DNA from: Terriglobia bacterium
GTDB taxonomy: Bacteria; Acidobacteriota; Terriglobia; Terriglobales; Acidobacteriaceae
Length of the DNA: 64,000 bases
NCBI GenBank assembly: GCA_020073015.1
Contig: JAIQFZ010000006.1
Coordinates: forward strand, 148,246 to 212,245
Direction: 5' to 3'
The notes under the pieces: generated by a model
The model's database searches: none
Told to the model about the DNA's origin: nothing
Seen by the model: only the letters and a program-made list of their open reading frames with translations
Shown here: positions 25,776 through 36,928 of the stretch, in pieces
Layout: each line of letters opens with the position of its first letter
How positions within the stretch are numbered: position 1 is the stretch's first letter
Program-made: the position numbers and the translations under genes

Positions 25776-28124
25776 TTACGTAGGCATGCGGAGGATCAGA
25801 TATCCTCCGATAAAACCGAAGACCAGATCGGGAGACCAGGCAGCCACCGCAGGCGGAAGTTGGCTCAGGTTGCCCATGGCCTCAAAGAGGCCCGAGATCG
25901 TCCAGTAGACAACCCCGATCCCGATGGCGGTGGCCACCCCGGCAATCGTGCCCCGTTTCCCGGCGGAGAGCGCGAAGGGGATGGCGAGGATGGCCATGAC
26001 CAGCGTGATCAGCGGGTAGGCAATCTTCTTTTGCAACTGCACCCGCAGCCGCACCACATCGAAGCCACTCTGCTCCAGGTCGTGAATGTAGCGCCGCAGT
26101 TCCTCGTAGCTCATTTCCGAAGACTGCTTGATCTCCTTCTTGAAGTATGCGGGCGCCTCGGTTAACTCCGGAAAGGTGGCCACGTCAAACTGGCGGTAGT
26201 TCTGAATGGCGGATCCGCTGAGGCTGCGCTCCCATCCTTGCTCGTAGACCCAGCGGCCCATGGGATCGGACCAGTGCGCGCGTTCCGCGCTGATGCGGTT
26301 CGTGATCTCGAAAGTGTGTGGATCGAAGCGGTAGACGGAAATGCCGCCAAAGACGTCGCGGTCCGGATCGAAGAACTGATAGTAGTAAATGTCGGAGTGC
26401 TGGCCGAAGATCCATTTGCGATCGGGACGCAGATAGGTTTGCGCAGGCTTGCCCTTGATACGGTTGCGCAGGGCATCCTGGCGCTTGTTGGTGTAAGGCA
26501 GATAGAGCTGGTCGGAGAGAAAGAGACCTCCGGCGACCACGGTGGAAGCGATCAGCACCGGCACGATGATGCGATACAGGCTGATGCCGGTGGCTTTGAT
26601 GGCGGTGATTTCGTTGGTTCGCTGCAGCAGCCCGAAGGTTAGAAGCACGGCCAGCAGCATGCTGAGAGGCGTGGTGTTGTAGAGGAAGTAGGGCGTTACG
26701 TTGAGGAGATATTCGCCGACGGTCAGCGGCGACACCTGATTCCGCAGAATGTCGCCGAGCAGTTCGAACAGCGTGAAAACGAGCAACAGCAGCAGAAAAG
26801 TTGCGACGATCAGGGTGAGGTAGACGGTGAAGTCGCGCAGCACATATTCATCGAGGATGGTGGGGAAGTGAAGATTAAACAGGCGCCAGCGACGGGAGAG
26901 GCGGTCCGCAGCCGTTTCCCGATGAGCCATGCTCGCGGACGCGCCGTTCAGCGCGGGCTGCAACCGGGTGGAAGAACTGGGTGTCTTCGATCGGAACCAG
27001 GCTCGGATCGGTGAGATTTCAATCGGGCGGCGTTCGGATCGCCAAAGCAGGAATATCCCGCCGATCAGGAACGCCGCGTCGGCGAGCCAAACACCGGAGG
27101 CGGGAGAGAGTCGCCCTTGACGCGCGAGCGAGACTCCAATAAGGGAAAGCGAATAGTAGAGAAAAACAAGCAGGATCGTCAGCACAAAGCCGCTCGATTT
27201 CCCGCCCCGTTTCGAAGACAAGCCGAGCGGAATGCCCACAAAGGCCAGAACGATACACGCCGTCGGCAGTGCGAGCCGGCGGTGAAATTCAAGCAACGTC
27301 CAGCGGCGAGTGACCGGGTCCCCGGTTCGCGCCGCATGCAGCAAGTCCCAGATCGGCATCTCCCCCATCGAGACCGGTTCCTGTCCCTGGGTACCTTGAG
27401 GCGCGGGAATGTGGATGGGGATGTCGGTGGTCTGGAAAGTCGAGATCTGGTAGCGGTCAGGATTCTTAGGATCTGCTTCGTGAGTCGACCCGTTCGTGAG
27501 GTGCAGGTCGAGCGTGTCGGGCCCCTGGCTGACCAGCAGTCCCTCGCGCGCCAGGATGATGCGGGGTGTGAGCGGGTCGCTCAAATCGGCTAGGAAGACA
27601 CCCTTCCAGATGGCCGCACCGGTCGCGGCTTTCACATCCTGCACGTAAAGAACAGACTTGGGGAAGCCTTCGTAGAAGACGCGCGGCTGCACTTCAAACG
27701 AGGCTTGGGCACCCTTGAGCCGGTTTTGCAGTTGCCCCAGGGCAGCCAGAGAGCGCGGCGCGAGATACACGCTATTGCCGAGAGCCAGCAGCCAGGCGAC
27801 GACGACAAAGATGGACACGATCCGCAGGAACGTCCACACCCCGAGGCCGCTGGCGCGCATGGCAGTGATTTCACTGTCGGCCGCCAGGCGGCTCAGCCCG
27901 ATGAGGATGCCGACGAGCACACCCATAGGAATGGTGTAGGTCAGCGCGACGGGAACGGTGAAGAAGAAAATTTCCGCGACGCTGGGGAGCGGGGCGCTGT
28001 TACGGACCACCAGTTCCAGAATGCGTCCCAGGTCGCGGGTGAAAAGAACAAACGTGAAAACCGCCGCGCCGATCAGGGCGTGCGAGACGACTTCGCCCAG
28101 AATGTACCGGGTGAGGATGCGCAT
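25776..28124 (-). CDS. LptF-LptG fusion, LPS export permease
   Basis: LptF and LptG form the membrane part of the LptB2FG ABC extractor that pulls lipopolysaccharide from the inner membrane; they are normally two proteins of about 360-390 residues. Here one 782-residue chain has two YjgP/YjgQ units: residues about 1-370 (ILTRYILGEVVSHALIG, TAMRASGLGVWTFL) and about 425-782 (DEYVLRDFTVYLTLIVATF, TAIKATGISLYRIIV). Each has six helices and a beta-jellyroll. ATG 28124 is used because homology begins there; the open frame continues to 28214. No lptA, lptB or lptC is nearby, so the ATPase is encoded elsewhere. Confidence 0.92.
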   Translation of the reverse strand: MRILTRYILGEVVSHALIGAAVFTFVLFTRDLGRILELVVRNSAPLPSVAEIFFFTVPVALTYTIPMGVLVGILIGLSRLAADSEITAMRASGLGVWTFLRIVSIFVVVAWLLALGNSVYLAPRSLAALGQLQNRLKGAQASFEVQPRVFYEGFPKSVLYVQDVKAATGAAIWKGVFLADLSDPLTPRIILAREGLLVSQGPDTLDLHLTNGSTHEADPKNPDRYQISTFQTTDIPIHIPAPQGTQGQEPVSMGEMPIWDLLHAARTGDPVTRRWTLLEFHRRLALPTACIVLAFVGIPLGLSSKRGGKSSGFVLTILLVFLYYSLSLIGVSLARQGRLSPASGVWLADAAFLIGGIFLLWRSERRPIEISPIRAWFRSKTPSSSTRLQPALNGASASMAHRETAADRLSRRWRLFNLHFPTILDEYVLRDFTVYLTLIVATFLLLLLVFTLFELLGDILRNQVSPLTVGEYLLNVTPYFLYNTTPLSMLLAVLLTFGLLQRTNEITAIKATGISLYRIIVPVLIASTVVAGGLFLSDQLYLPYTNKRQDALRNRIKGKPAQTYLRPDRKWIFGQHSDIYYYQFFDPDRDVFGGISVYRFDPHTFEITNRISAERAHWSDPMGRWVYEQGWERSLSGSAIQNYRQFDVATFPELTEAPAYFKKEIKQSSEMSYEELRRYIHDLEQSGFDVVRLRVQLQKKIAYPLITLVMAILAIPFALSAGKRGTIAGVATAIGIGVVYWTISGLFEAMGNLSQLPPAVAAWSPDLVFGFIGGYLILRMPT

Positions 28125-28260
28125 CCGTCGGAATTGCCGAATCAATGCGAGTCTAGCACGGTCTCCAGATGGGGCGGGTTTGCATTGCCGGCGCGTTCCG
28201 TAGACAATGCCCAATTCGCTTGTACTTGGAATTCAGCAGTCTTCTGCCCAGGAGGGAAAA

Positions 28261-29715
28261 ATGATTCTGCGTCGTGCCCTGACAGTGTTGATGGGGTTGG
28301 TGGTATCCGTCGTTGCCTGGTCGCAGCAACCCTCGGATCTGAAACCGGTCACCGACCAGTTGGCGGCTTCGATTTACACCGGGCCCTCGATGGCAACCTT
28401 GCGTGAGTTGACCGACGGAGTCGGCGGACGGTTGACCGGCACGCCGACGTACGTAAGCGCTACGGAGTGGGCGGCGGCGAAGTTCCGCAGCTATGGCATC
28501 GAGAACGTGCGCCTGGATCCGTTTACGATTCCAGCGGGCTGGGAGCGAGGATCGGCCAGCGGCCGGATGGTTGCGCCCCTGTCGCGACCGCTGTACGTGG
28601 CCTCGCTCGGGTGGTCGCCGTCGACCCCGGCGGGAGGTGTGCAGGGGACGGTGGCCGTCATTTCGGACATCGCGCCTGAGAAGTTGCAGGCGGTGGCGGA
28701 CCAGTTGAGTGGAAAGATCGTGTTTCTGGATACCAGCAAGATTCTTGCAGAAGGTTATGCCAAGGCGCTGCCCAAGCTGGAAGCCGCCTGGCCGGAATTG
28801 CAGAAGGCGGGTGTGGTAGCGGTCATTGTCGCTGATCGCGAGAAGAACAATGTGCTCAATGCGCACGGCTTGCTGTGGGGCGCGCGGATGCTTCCGTTGC
28901 CCGCTGCCGAGGTCGGGATGGAAGACGGGAAGTTGATCCAGCGCGAACTGGAGCACGGCCCGGTGACGCTTCAGTTGTCGCTGGAGAACAAGACCTCCGG
29001 CGAAATGAAGGTCAATAACGTGGTAGCCGAGATTCGCGGCCGGGAGCGCCCCGACGAGTGGATTCTGATCGGCGCGCATCTGGATTCATGGGACTTCGGT
29101 ACCGGTGCACAGGACAACGGCACCGGCGCGATCAGCGTGCTCGAAGTGGCGCGGGCGATGAAGGCGTTCGGCAAGGCTCCGCGCCGCAGCGTACGCTTCG
29201 CCTTGTGGGGCGGAGAAGAGCAGGGTTTGCTCGGTTCCTACGCGTACACGCAGTCGCATAAGAGCGAGTTGAGCAAGTGCACGGCCGTGCTCAACACCGA
29301 CAACGGGTCCGGGCATCCGAAGGGCTGGAAAGTCGAGGGCCGCGAGGATCTGAAACAGGCCATGCAGCCCTGGAGCGACGGCTTGCTGCAAGCATTGGGC
29401 GGGGGCGATCTGTCGACCGAAACGACTTACGACACCGACCATGGCCCTTTCGTCCTGCAAGGAATCCCGTCGCTGGATCTCTGGGTAGATATGTCGAAGT
29501 ATTTCGAAATCCACCACAAGCCCAGCGACACCCTGGACAAGGTAGACCTGCTGGACTTCAAAGCCGGAGAAGCGATTCTGGCGGTGACCGCCTACGCAAT
29601 CGCGGAGAGCGAGCAGCCGATCGCACGCCACATCGATCACGCCGCCGTAGGAGAGATCCTGAAAAAAGCCAAGCTGGACGAGCTATTGGAACATGTAGGA
29701 GTGTGGAAGCCGTAG
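28261..29715 (+). CDS. Secreted M28-family zinc aminopeptidase with PA domain
   Basis: Two-zinc exopeptidase of family M28. A signal peptide (LTVLMGLVVSVVAWSQ) follows an excellent AGGAGG site before ATG 28261. Zinc ligands are seen in order: IGAHLDSWDFGTGAQDNGTG (His near 272, then Asp), WGGEEQGLLGS (catalytic Glu pair), NTDNGSGHP (Asp), and FEIHHKPSDTLDKV (His). A protease-associated (PA) insertion lies around residues 120-200 (GTVAVISDI, GKIVFLDTSK). Length 484 is normal. It likely releases amino acids from peptides outside the cytoplasm. Divergent from lptFG and convergent with glgB. Confidence 0.93.
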   Translation: MILRRALTVLMGLVVSVVAWSQQPSDLKPVTDQLAASIYTGPSMATLRELTDGVGGRLTGTPTYVSATEWAAAKFRSYGIENVRLDPFTIPAGWERGSASGRMVAPLSRPLYVASLGWSPSTPAGGVQGTVAVISDIAPEKLQAVADQLSGKIVFLDTSKILAEGYAKALPKLEAAWPELQKAGVVAVIVADREKNNVLNAHGLLWGARMLPLPAAEVGMEDGKLIQRELEHGPVTLQLSLENKTSGEMKVNNVVAEIRGRERPDEWILIGAHLDSWDFGTGAQDNGTGAISVLEVARAMKAFGKAPRRSVRFALWGGEEQGLLGSYAYTQSHKSELSKCTAVLNTDNGSGHPKGWKVEGREDLKQAMQPWSDGLLQALGGGDLSTETTYDTDHGPFVLQGIPSLDLWVDMSKYFEIHHKPSDTLDKVDLLDFKAGEAILAVTAYAIAESEQPIARHIDHAAVGEILKKAKLDELLEHVGVWKP

Positions 29716-29719
29716 CCTG

Positions 29720-29796
29720 TGTGGCGCGGACATTCCTGTCCGCGTGCCGGCATTACCCGAACTGTATGCAGCGCGGACAAGAATGTCCGTGCCACA
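29720..29796. repeat. Family C inverted repeat (TGTGGCGCGGACA...) with terminator-like position
   Basis: TGTGGCGCGGACATTCCTGT at 29720 and its inverse ending GAATGTCCGTGCCACA at 29796 form a long imperfect palindrome; the inner words GGACATTC, TGTCCGCG and GCGCGGACA also pair locally. It lies between convergent genes (M28 stop 29715, glgB stop 29802), so a dual terminator role is plausible. Confidence 0.65.
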
Positions 29797-29801
29797 AGGT
29801 T

Positions 29802-31736
29802 CTAGTATTTCTTAAGAAACAGCGCCCCCAAAGGCGGCAGCGTCAGCCGCAACGAGTACGGACGCCCGTGCACGGGACTGTGCATCGCCTCGGCCCCGCC
29901 CATGTTGCCGATCCCAGTGCCACCATACGCCGTGCCGTCGCTGTTCAGGAGTTCGTGCCAATAGCCGCCGTGCGGGACGCCAACCAGATAGCCGACCCGC
30001 GGCACGGGCGTGAAGTTGCAAGTGACCAGCACCGTGTCTTCGGGCGATTTGCCCTTACGCAGCAGGGAAATAATGCTGGCCGGAGCATCATTGCAGTCCA
30101 CCCATTCGAAGCCTCGCGGATCGTTGTCGTACCAGTGCAGCGCAGGTTCATTGCGGTACATGTGGTTTAAGTGCTCGACCCAGGTCATCAGGCCGCCATG
30201 CACAGGGTATTGCAGCACGTTCCAGTCGAGGCTGCGGTCGTGCGACCACTCGCTGACCTGTCCAAACTCGTCACCCATGAAAAGCAGTTTCTTACCGGGC
30301 TGCGCGAACATGTAGGCATACAGCAGGCGCAGGTTGGCGAACTTCTGCCATTCGTCGCCCGGCATCTTGCCGATCAACGACCCTTTTCCATGGACCACTT
30401 CGTCATGGCTCAGCGGCAGAACGAAGTTCTCATGGAACGAATAGAGCATGCGGAACGTCAGCTTGTTGTGGTGATACTGCCGATGAATCGGGTCCTGTTG
30501 AAAGTATTCGAGCGTATCGTGCATCCACCCCATATCCCACTTCATGCCGAAGCCCAGGCCGCCCAGATAAGTTGGCCGGGAGACCATCGGGTACGAAGTG
30601 GATTCCTCGGCGAAGGTCTGAATGTCGCCGTGCTCTTTGTAGCACTCTGAATTGAAGCGACGCAGAAATTCAATCGCTTCCAGATTCTCGCGCCCGCCGT
30701 ACTTGTTGGGAATCCATTCTCCTTCCTTGCGTGAGTAGTCGAGATACAGCATGGAAGCGACCGCATCCACGCGCAGCCCATCGATGTGATACTTCTCAAG
30801 CCAGAACATGGCGCTCGACATCAGGAAGCTGCGTACTTCCGACCGGCCGTAGTTGAAGATGTGCGTCTTCCAGTCAGGATGGAAGCCCTGCCGGGAATCC
30901 GAGTGCTCGAACAAGTGAGTGCCGTCGAAAAATGCGAGTCCATGTCCATCGGAAGGGAAGTGCGATGGCACCCAGTCCAGAATGACCCCAATGTTGTGCT
31001 GATGAAGGACATCGACCAGGTACATGAAGTCCTGTGGCGTGCCGTAGCGGGCGGTCGGAGCGAAGTAGCCGGTGGTCTGGTATCCCCAGGAACCGTAGAA
31101 CGGATGCTCCATGATCGGCAGCAGTTCGACGTGCGTGAAGCCAAGCTTGTTCAGGTATTCGGCCAGACGCGGAGCGGCCTCGCGATAAGTGAGAGGACGG
31201 TTGTGTTCTTCCGGAACACGCATCCACGAGCCCAGGTGCATCTCGTAAATGGACATGGGAGCGTGCAGCGAGTTGGCGGCGGCTCGCTTTTTGAGCCAGT
31301 CGGCGTCATTCCAGGTGTAGTTGAGGTCCCAGACCACGGAAGCAGTCCGCGGCGGTTTCTCGGCGAACAGGCCGACCGGGTCCGCCTTTTCAGCGCGGTG
31401 CCCATGGTGGTTGGAGACAATGTAGAACTTGTAGAGGGTACCTTTTCCCACACCCGGGATAAAGCCTTCCCAGATCCCTGAGCTGCCGCGCGGCTGCAGT
31501 TGGTGGGACTGCGGATTCCACCCGTTGAAGCTGCCGATCACCGACACATGGCGAGCGTTGGGCGCCCAGACGCTGAAGACGGTGCCCTGCGTTCCCTTAG
31601 ACTCCACCACGTGCGCGCCCATTTTGTCGTAAATCCGGTAGTGGCTACCCTCGTTGAACAGGTAGAAATCCTCCGAGGTCAGCAGGGAAATGTCGTATCG
31701 AACGTGAGACGCTTCGGTTGCAGAGTTGGGATTCAT
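29802..31736 (-). CDS. glgB: 1,4-alpha-glucan (glycogen) branching enzyme
   Basis: GlgB cuts alpha-1,4 glucan and rejoins it as alpha-1,6 branches during glycogen synthesis. An N-terminal CBM48 domain (TVFSVWAPNARHVSVIGSFN) precedes the GH13_9 barrel. Catalytic Asp lies in IDGLRVDAVASMLYLDYS near residue 323 and Glu in QTFAEESTSYP near 377; VLDWVPSHFP and LPLSHDEVVHGKGSL are further family signatures. 644 residues, typical for a single-CBM48 form. It diverges from a GH57 enzyme 102 bases away, so the pair likely handles storage glucan together. The family C repeat follows its stop. Confidence 0.96.
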   Translation of the reverse strand: MNPNSATEASHVRYDISLLTSEDFYLFNEGSHYRIYDKMGAHVVESKGTQGTVFSVWAPNARHVSVIGSFNGWNPQSHQLQPRGSSGIWEGFIPGVGKGTLYKFYIVSNHHGHRAEKADPVGLFAEKPPRTASVVWDLNYTWNDADWLKKRAAANSLHAPMSIYEMHLGSWMRVPEEHNRPLTYREAAPRLAEYLNKLGFTHVELLPIMEHPFYGSWGYQTTGYFAPTARYGTPQDFMYLVDVLHQHNIGVILDWVPSHFPSDGHGLAFFDGTHLFEHSDSRQGFHPDWKTHIFNYGRSEVRSFLMSSAMFWLEKYHIDGLRVDAVASMLYLDYSRKEGEWIPNKYGGRENLEAIEFLRRFNSECYKEHGDIQTFAEESTSYPMVSRPTYLGGLGFGMKWDMGWMHDTLEYFQQDPIHRQYHHNKLTFRMLYSFHENFVLPLSHDEVVHGKGSLIGKMPGDEWQKFANLRLLYAYMFAQPGKKLLFMGDEFGQVSEWSHDRSLDWNVLQYPVHGGLMTWVEHLNHMYRNEPALHWYDNDPRGFEWVDCNDAPASIISLLRKGKSPEDTVLVTCNFTPVPRVGYLVGVPHGGYWHELLNSDGTAYGGTGIGNMGGAEAMHSPVHGRPYSLRLTLPPLGALFLKKY

Positions 31737-31838
31737 AGTCTCGTTTTGGGTCTAGTGTATTTGAATCTTCAGAAAAATAACGCTTCCGGCTATGCCATAC
31801 TGGAAAACTGCCGATGAATTAGGTTGACTTAGATAGCT

Positions 31839-34097
31839 ATGGCCCAATTGCGAGTGGTTGTCCTTTGGCATCAGCACCAGCCCTTCTACAAGGATCTGGT
31901 TACCGGGCAGTACCGTATGCCGTGGACGCGCCTTCATGCCCTCAAAGACTACTACGGAATGGTGAAACTGCTGGAAGAGTTTCCGCAGGTCCACCAGACC
32001 TTCAACCTGGTGCCTTCGCTGATCACGCAGATCCAGGACTATGTTTCGGGCCAGGCGCAGGACCCATTTCTGCAGGTCGCCGCGAAACCTGCCAAAGACC
32101 TGACCCTTGAGGAAAGAAAGTTTGCTCTGCAGTACCTGTTTCAAGCGCACCCGGTCAATGTGATCGGGAGGTATCCGCGCTATCGGGAGTTGTGGGAACG
32201 GTTCCGCGGCGCGGGCGACTCCCCGGACCGTGCGGAAAAGTACTTTCAGCCGCAAGACTTCACCGATCTGCAGGTGCTCTCCCAGATTGGCTGGTTCGAT
32301 GAGTTCTTTCTGGAAGAGAAAGACATTGCCGGTCTGATTCGCAAGGGCCGGAATTATTCGCTCGAGGACCAGCGCCTGGTGATCGCGCTCGAGCGCCACT
32401 TTCTGGGGCGTGTTCTACCCGTGCACGCCGAGGCGGCCAAGAAAGGGCAGATCGAGATTTCGACTTCGCCGTTTTACCACCCCATCCTGCCTCTGGTCTG
32501 CGATACCCAGGCCGGTGCGGTTTCCTCGCCCGGCTTGCCCTTGCCCCAGAACCGGTATCGCCATCCCGAAGACGCGCGCGAACAATTGCAGCGCGGACTC
32601 GATTTCCACCAGAAGGTATTCGGGATGCGGCCGCGAGGCGTGTGGCCCTCGGAGGGCAGCGTGTCCGAAGAGGCGATCGCGATCGCACACCGGCTCGGGG
32701 TGCGGTGGATGGCCACCGACGAAGGCGTGCTGGGCCGCAGCCTGGGCCTGTTGTTCTCACACGACGGTCATGGCCATCTGAACTCGGATCTCGCCCACCG
32801 CCTGTACACCATCCATCAATACGAGAATGGCGAGACTCGGATGAACATGATCTTCCGCGATCACACGCTCTCCGACTTGATCGGGTTCGTGTACTCCGGA
32901 ATGCCCCCGCAAGAGGCCGCCGATAACCTCATCCACAAGATCAAAGAATGCGCTCAGCCCGTTCTGTCGAGCGGGCACGATGCCATGGTTCCGATCATTC
33001 TGGATGGCGAGAATGCCTGGGAGTACTATCCGCGCTCCGGACGTGAGTTCCTGCGGCGGTTCTACGACGCACTGCAGAACGATCCGGGGATCGAAGCCGT
33101 TACGGTGGAGGAGGCGATCACACGCCATAGGAACGTGAGCCCGCTGAAGTCTCTGGTGCCGGGATCGTGGATCAGTGCCAACTTCAACGTTTGGATCGGG
33201 GCGCCGGAAGACAACAAGGCCTGGGACTACCTCTATCACGCGCGTAATTTCTATGCGCAAGCCGCGGCCGCCGCCAAAGAGGAACAGCGGAAGCTGGCGT
33301 TTGAAGAGATCCTGATCGCCGAGGGCAGCGACTGGAACTGGTGGTATGGCCCCGAACACCATTCGGCCAATGATCGAGACTTCGACGAACTCTACCGCAA
33401 GCACCTCTCGAACGTGTACCAGGCGCTCGGGGGCACGCCGCCGGACTACCTGGCGCAACCGATTATCGGCGGAGTAGCGCGGCCTTCGTTTACGCCGCAA
33501 AGTGCCTACATTCATCCGAGAATCACCGGCGACATGGTGCGTTATTTCGAATGGATGGGCGCAGCGTGCTACACGGCAGACCGCCGTTCTGGAGCCATGC
33601 ACGGCAAGCAGTTTCTGCTCGATGCCGTGTTCGCCGGAATCGACGAGCACAACGTGTACGGCCGCCTGGATTTTGCCGGCAAACTGCCCGAAGACAGCTT
33701 TGAGATCGTGGTGAATCTGGAATCGTGGGCAAACCACGCGTCCAAACCGCGGCGCGAGCTAAGGCTCGATGCGGCCGTCGAGGGTGGACGGTTGCTGTCC
33801 TGGAAAGTGACCGAGGGAGCAGAGGAACTGCCAACAGCGACCGTTGGGAAAACAGAATCCGCTCGAGTGGTGCTGCTGCGCAATTTTGAATTCTGTATTC
33901 CGCTAACCTGGCTGCTCGCGGCACCCATCGAGATCGAAAAAGCGCGTGGCCCCAAGAGCTCCGACGTCCTGACCACACGCCTGCGCTTACGCTTCAGCCT
34001 GTGGCAAAATCACCTGCCGGTCGATGCCTTGCCGGTGGAAGGATGGATTGAACTCGAACTGCTGTCGGAGGGGGATCTGTTGTCGCTGCAGTTGTAG
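31839..34097 (+). CDS. Glycoside hydrolase family 57 protein (alpha-glucan active)
   Basis: GH57 enzymes act on alpha-glucans by retention. Motif 1 is present at the N-terminus (VVLWHQHQPFYKD), the nucleophile motif in GVWPSEGSVSEEAIAIA near residue 270, followed by MATDEGVLGRS, and the acid/base region in ILDGENAWEYYPRSG near 388. The C-terminal 150 residues form a beta-rich accessory domain. 752 residues is at the long end, as in amylopullulanase- and 4-alpha-glucanotransferase-like members; the exact specificity is not resolved. The ribosome site is weak. Divergent with glgB, supporting a glycogen or starch role. The repeat array at 34098 begins directly after its stop. Confidence 0.92.
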   Translation: MAQLRVVVLWHQHQPFYKDLVTGQYRMPWTRLHALKDYYGMVKLLEEFPQVHQTFNLVPSLITQIQDYVSGQAQDPFLQVAAKPAKDLTLEERKFALQYLFQAHPVNVIGRYPRYRELWERFRGAGDSPDRAEKYFQPQDFTDLQVLSQIGWFDEFFLEEKDIAGLIRKGRNYSLEDQRLVIALERHFLGRVLPVHAEAAKKGQIEISTSPFYHPILPLVCDTQAGAVSSPGLPLPQNRYRHPEDAREQLQRGLDFHQKVFGMRPRGVWPSEGSVSEEAIAIAHRLGVRWMATDEGVLGRSLGLLFSHDGHGHLNSDLAHRLYTIHQYENGETRMNMIFRDHTLSDLIGFVYSGMPPQEAADNLIHKIKECAQPVLSSGHDAMVPIILDGENAWEYYPRSGREFLRRFYDALQNDPGIEAVTVEEAITRHRNVSPLKSLVPGSWISANFNVWIGAPEDNKAWDYLYHARNFYAQAAAAAKEEQRKLAFEEILIAEGSDWNWWYGPEHHSANDRDFDELYRKHLSNVYQALGGTPPDYLAQPIIGGVARPSFTPQSAYIHPRITGDMVRYFEWMGAACYTADRRSGAMHGKQFLLDAVFAGIDEHNVYGRLDFAGKLPEDSFEIVVNLESWANHASKPRRELRLDAAVEGGRLLSWKVTEGAEELPTATVGKTESARVVLLRNFEFCIPLTWLLAAPIEIEKARGPKSSDVLTTRLRLRFSLWQNHLPVDALPVEGWIELELLSEGDLLSLQL

Positions 34098-34216
34098 GAC
34101 AGTGACGAGTAGCGAGGTGCGAGCAGCGAGTCTTCATGGCCCTCGCCGCTAACCCTCAAAGAGGATTGCTCGCTCCTAGTCACTCGCTACTCGTGGCTCA
34201 CTACTCACTACTGTCC
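34098..34216. repeat. Family B repeat array (GCGAGTAGCGAG words), overlaps a stop codon
   Basis: GGACAGTGACGAGTAGCGAG at the left and CTCGCTACTCGTGGCTCA then CTACTCACTACTGTCC at the right are mutually inverted over about 30 bases with some slippage. The array fills the gap between convergent genes. The TAG stop of the minus-strand gene at 34208 lies inside it. Confidence 0.65.
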
Positions 34217-34828
34217 CGCACTAGCACTCATCACCATCGGCCGGTTCAATTCCATCACCAGCTCGGTTCCTGCCGGCAGCATGGCCGAACGGTGTTTGCC
34301 GAGCCAGTGAGCGACGGTTGCGGAGGCGCCAATCGCACCGCCAATCAGCATCCCCTTGCCACCGGCTGCCAGGCCGCCGATCAGCATCCCACCACCAGTT
34401 CCCATGCCGACTTCGGTAAGGTCCTTGCCGTCGTGGCCCGCACCCTTGAATTGCCCTTCATTGTTGACGTCGGTGCCGCGGCCCCGGCTTGTGTCCACCA
34501 GCGTCGCGTTCAGCATGAAGCGATCGCCGTTCGGGAGTACCAGGTGCTCCGGGAAAATGGCGATGGTGGGTTTGCCGGCGACCCGGCGGGGTTCGCTCGT
34601 CTTGGTGACCCGCCCCTGCACGGTTGCGCCGACCGGAATCACGGTTTTACCATCCACGACCACTGCTTCGGTGACTCGGGCCGAGAAAGCATCGCCCGCC
34701 TGAGTGCTGAACGTGGTCAGAGTATTTTCGAGTTTCATCTTGACGGCTGTGCCCGTAGGCAGCGATGTTTGTCCCGCAGCCAGCGCCGCGAGCAAGAGAA
34801 CCAACATCAGCAGAAATACTTTTTTCAT
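34208..34828 (-). CDS. Secreted protein of unknown function with Gly-rich hydrophobic segment
   Basis: I do not recognise a named family. Signal peptide KKVFLLMLVLLLAALAAGQT follows a GGAGG at five bases; hence start 34828, although the frame runs to 34912. After it comes a beta-rich stretch (LPTGTAVKMKLENTLTTFST, KTVIPVGATVQGRVTK) that resembles the outer part of TrbI/VirB10-type proteins, and a Gly-rich segment (GMGTGGGMLIGGLAAGGKGM) that may insert in a membrane. 206 residues. Its stop codon is in a repeat, and the next gene upstream is the UGA-containing redox gene 73 bases away on the same strand. Confidence 0.78.
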   Translation of the reverse strand: MKKVFLLMLVLLLAALAAGQTSLPTGTAVKMKLENTLTTFSTQAGDAFSARVTEAVVVDGKTVIPVGATVQGRVTKTSEPRRVAGKPTIAIFPEHLVLPNGDRFMLNATLVDTSRGRGTDVNNEGQFKGAGHDGKDLTEVGMGTGGGMLIGGLAAGGKGMLIGGAIGASATVAHWLGKHRSAMLPAGTELVMELNRPMVMSASAGQ

Positions 34829-34848
34829 ACTACCTCCAGAATTTTCAT

Positions 34849-34900
34849 GTAGCGCCGGCGCCTCGCCGGCTGTCCGGCGGGCGCCTTCGCCCGTCGCGCA
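34849..34900. repeat. Family E repeat (TGTAGCGCCGGCGCCTCGCC)
   Basis: TGTAGCGCCGGCGCCTCGCC then GGCTGTCCGGCGGGCGCC contains nested GCCGGCG/CGCCGGC inversions. It fills the gap between the UGA-containing redox gene and the secreted-protein gene, and ends next to the redox gene stop codon (34902). Confidence 0.55.
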
Positions 34901-34901
34901 A

Positions 34902-36888
<1,987 letters not shown>

Positions 36889-36928
36889 CCACGTGTAGGA
36901 AACGATAAAGAGCAAACAAGGAGACCTG

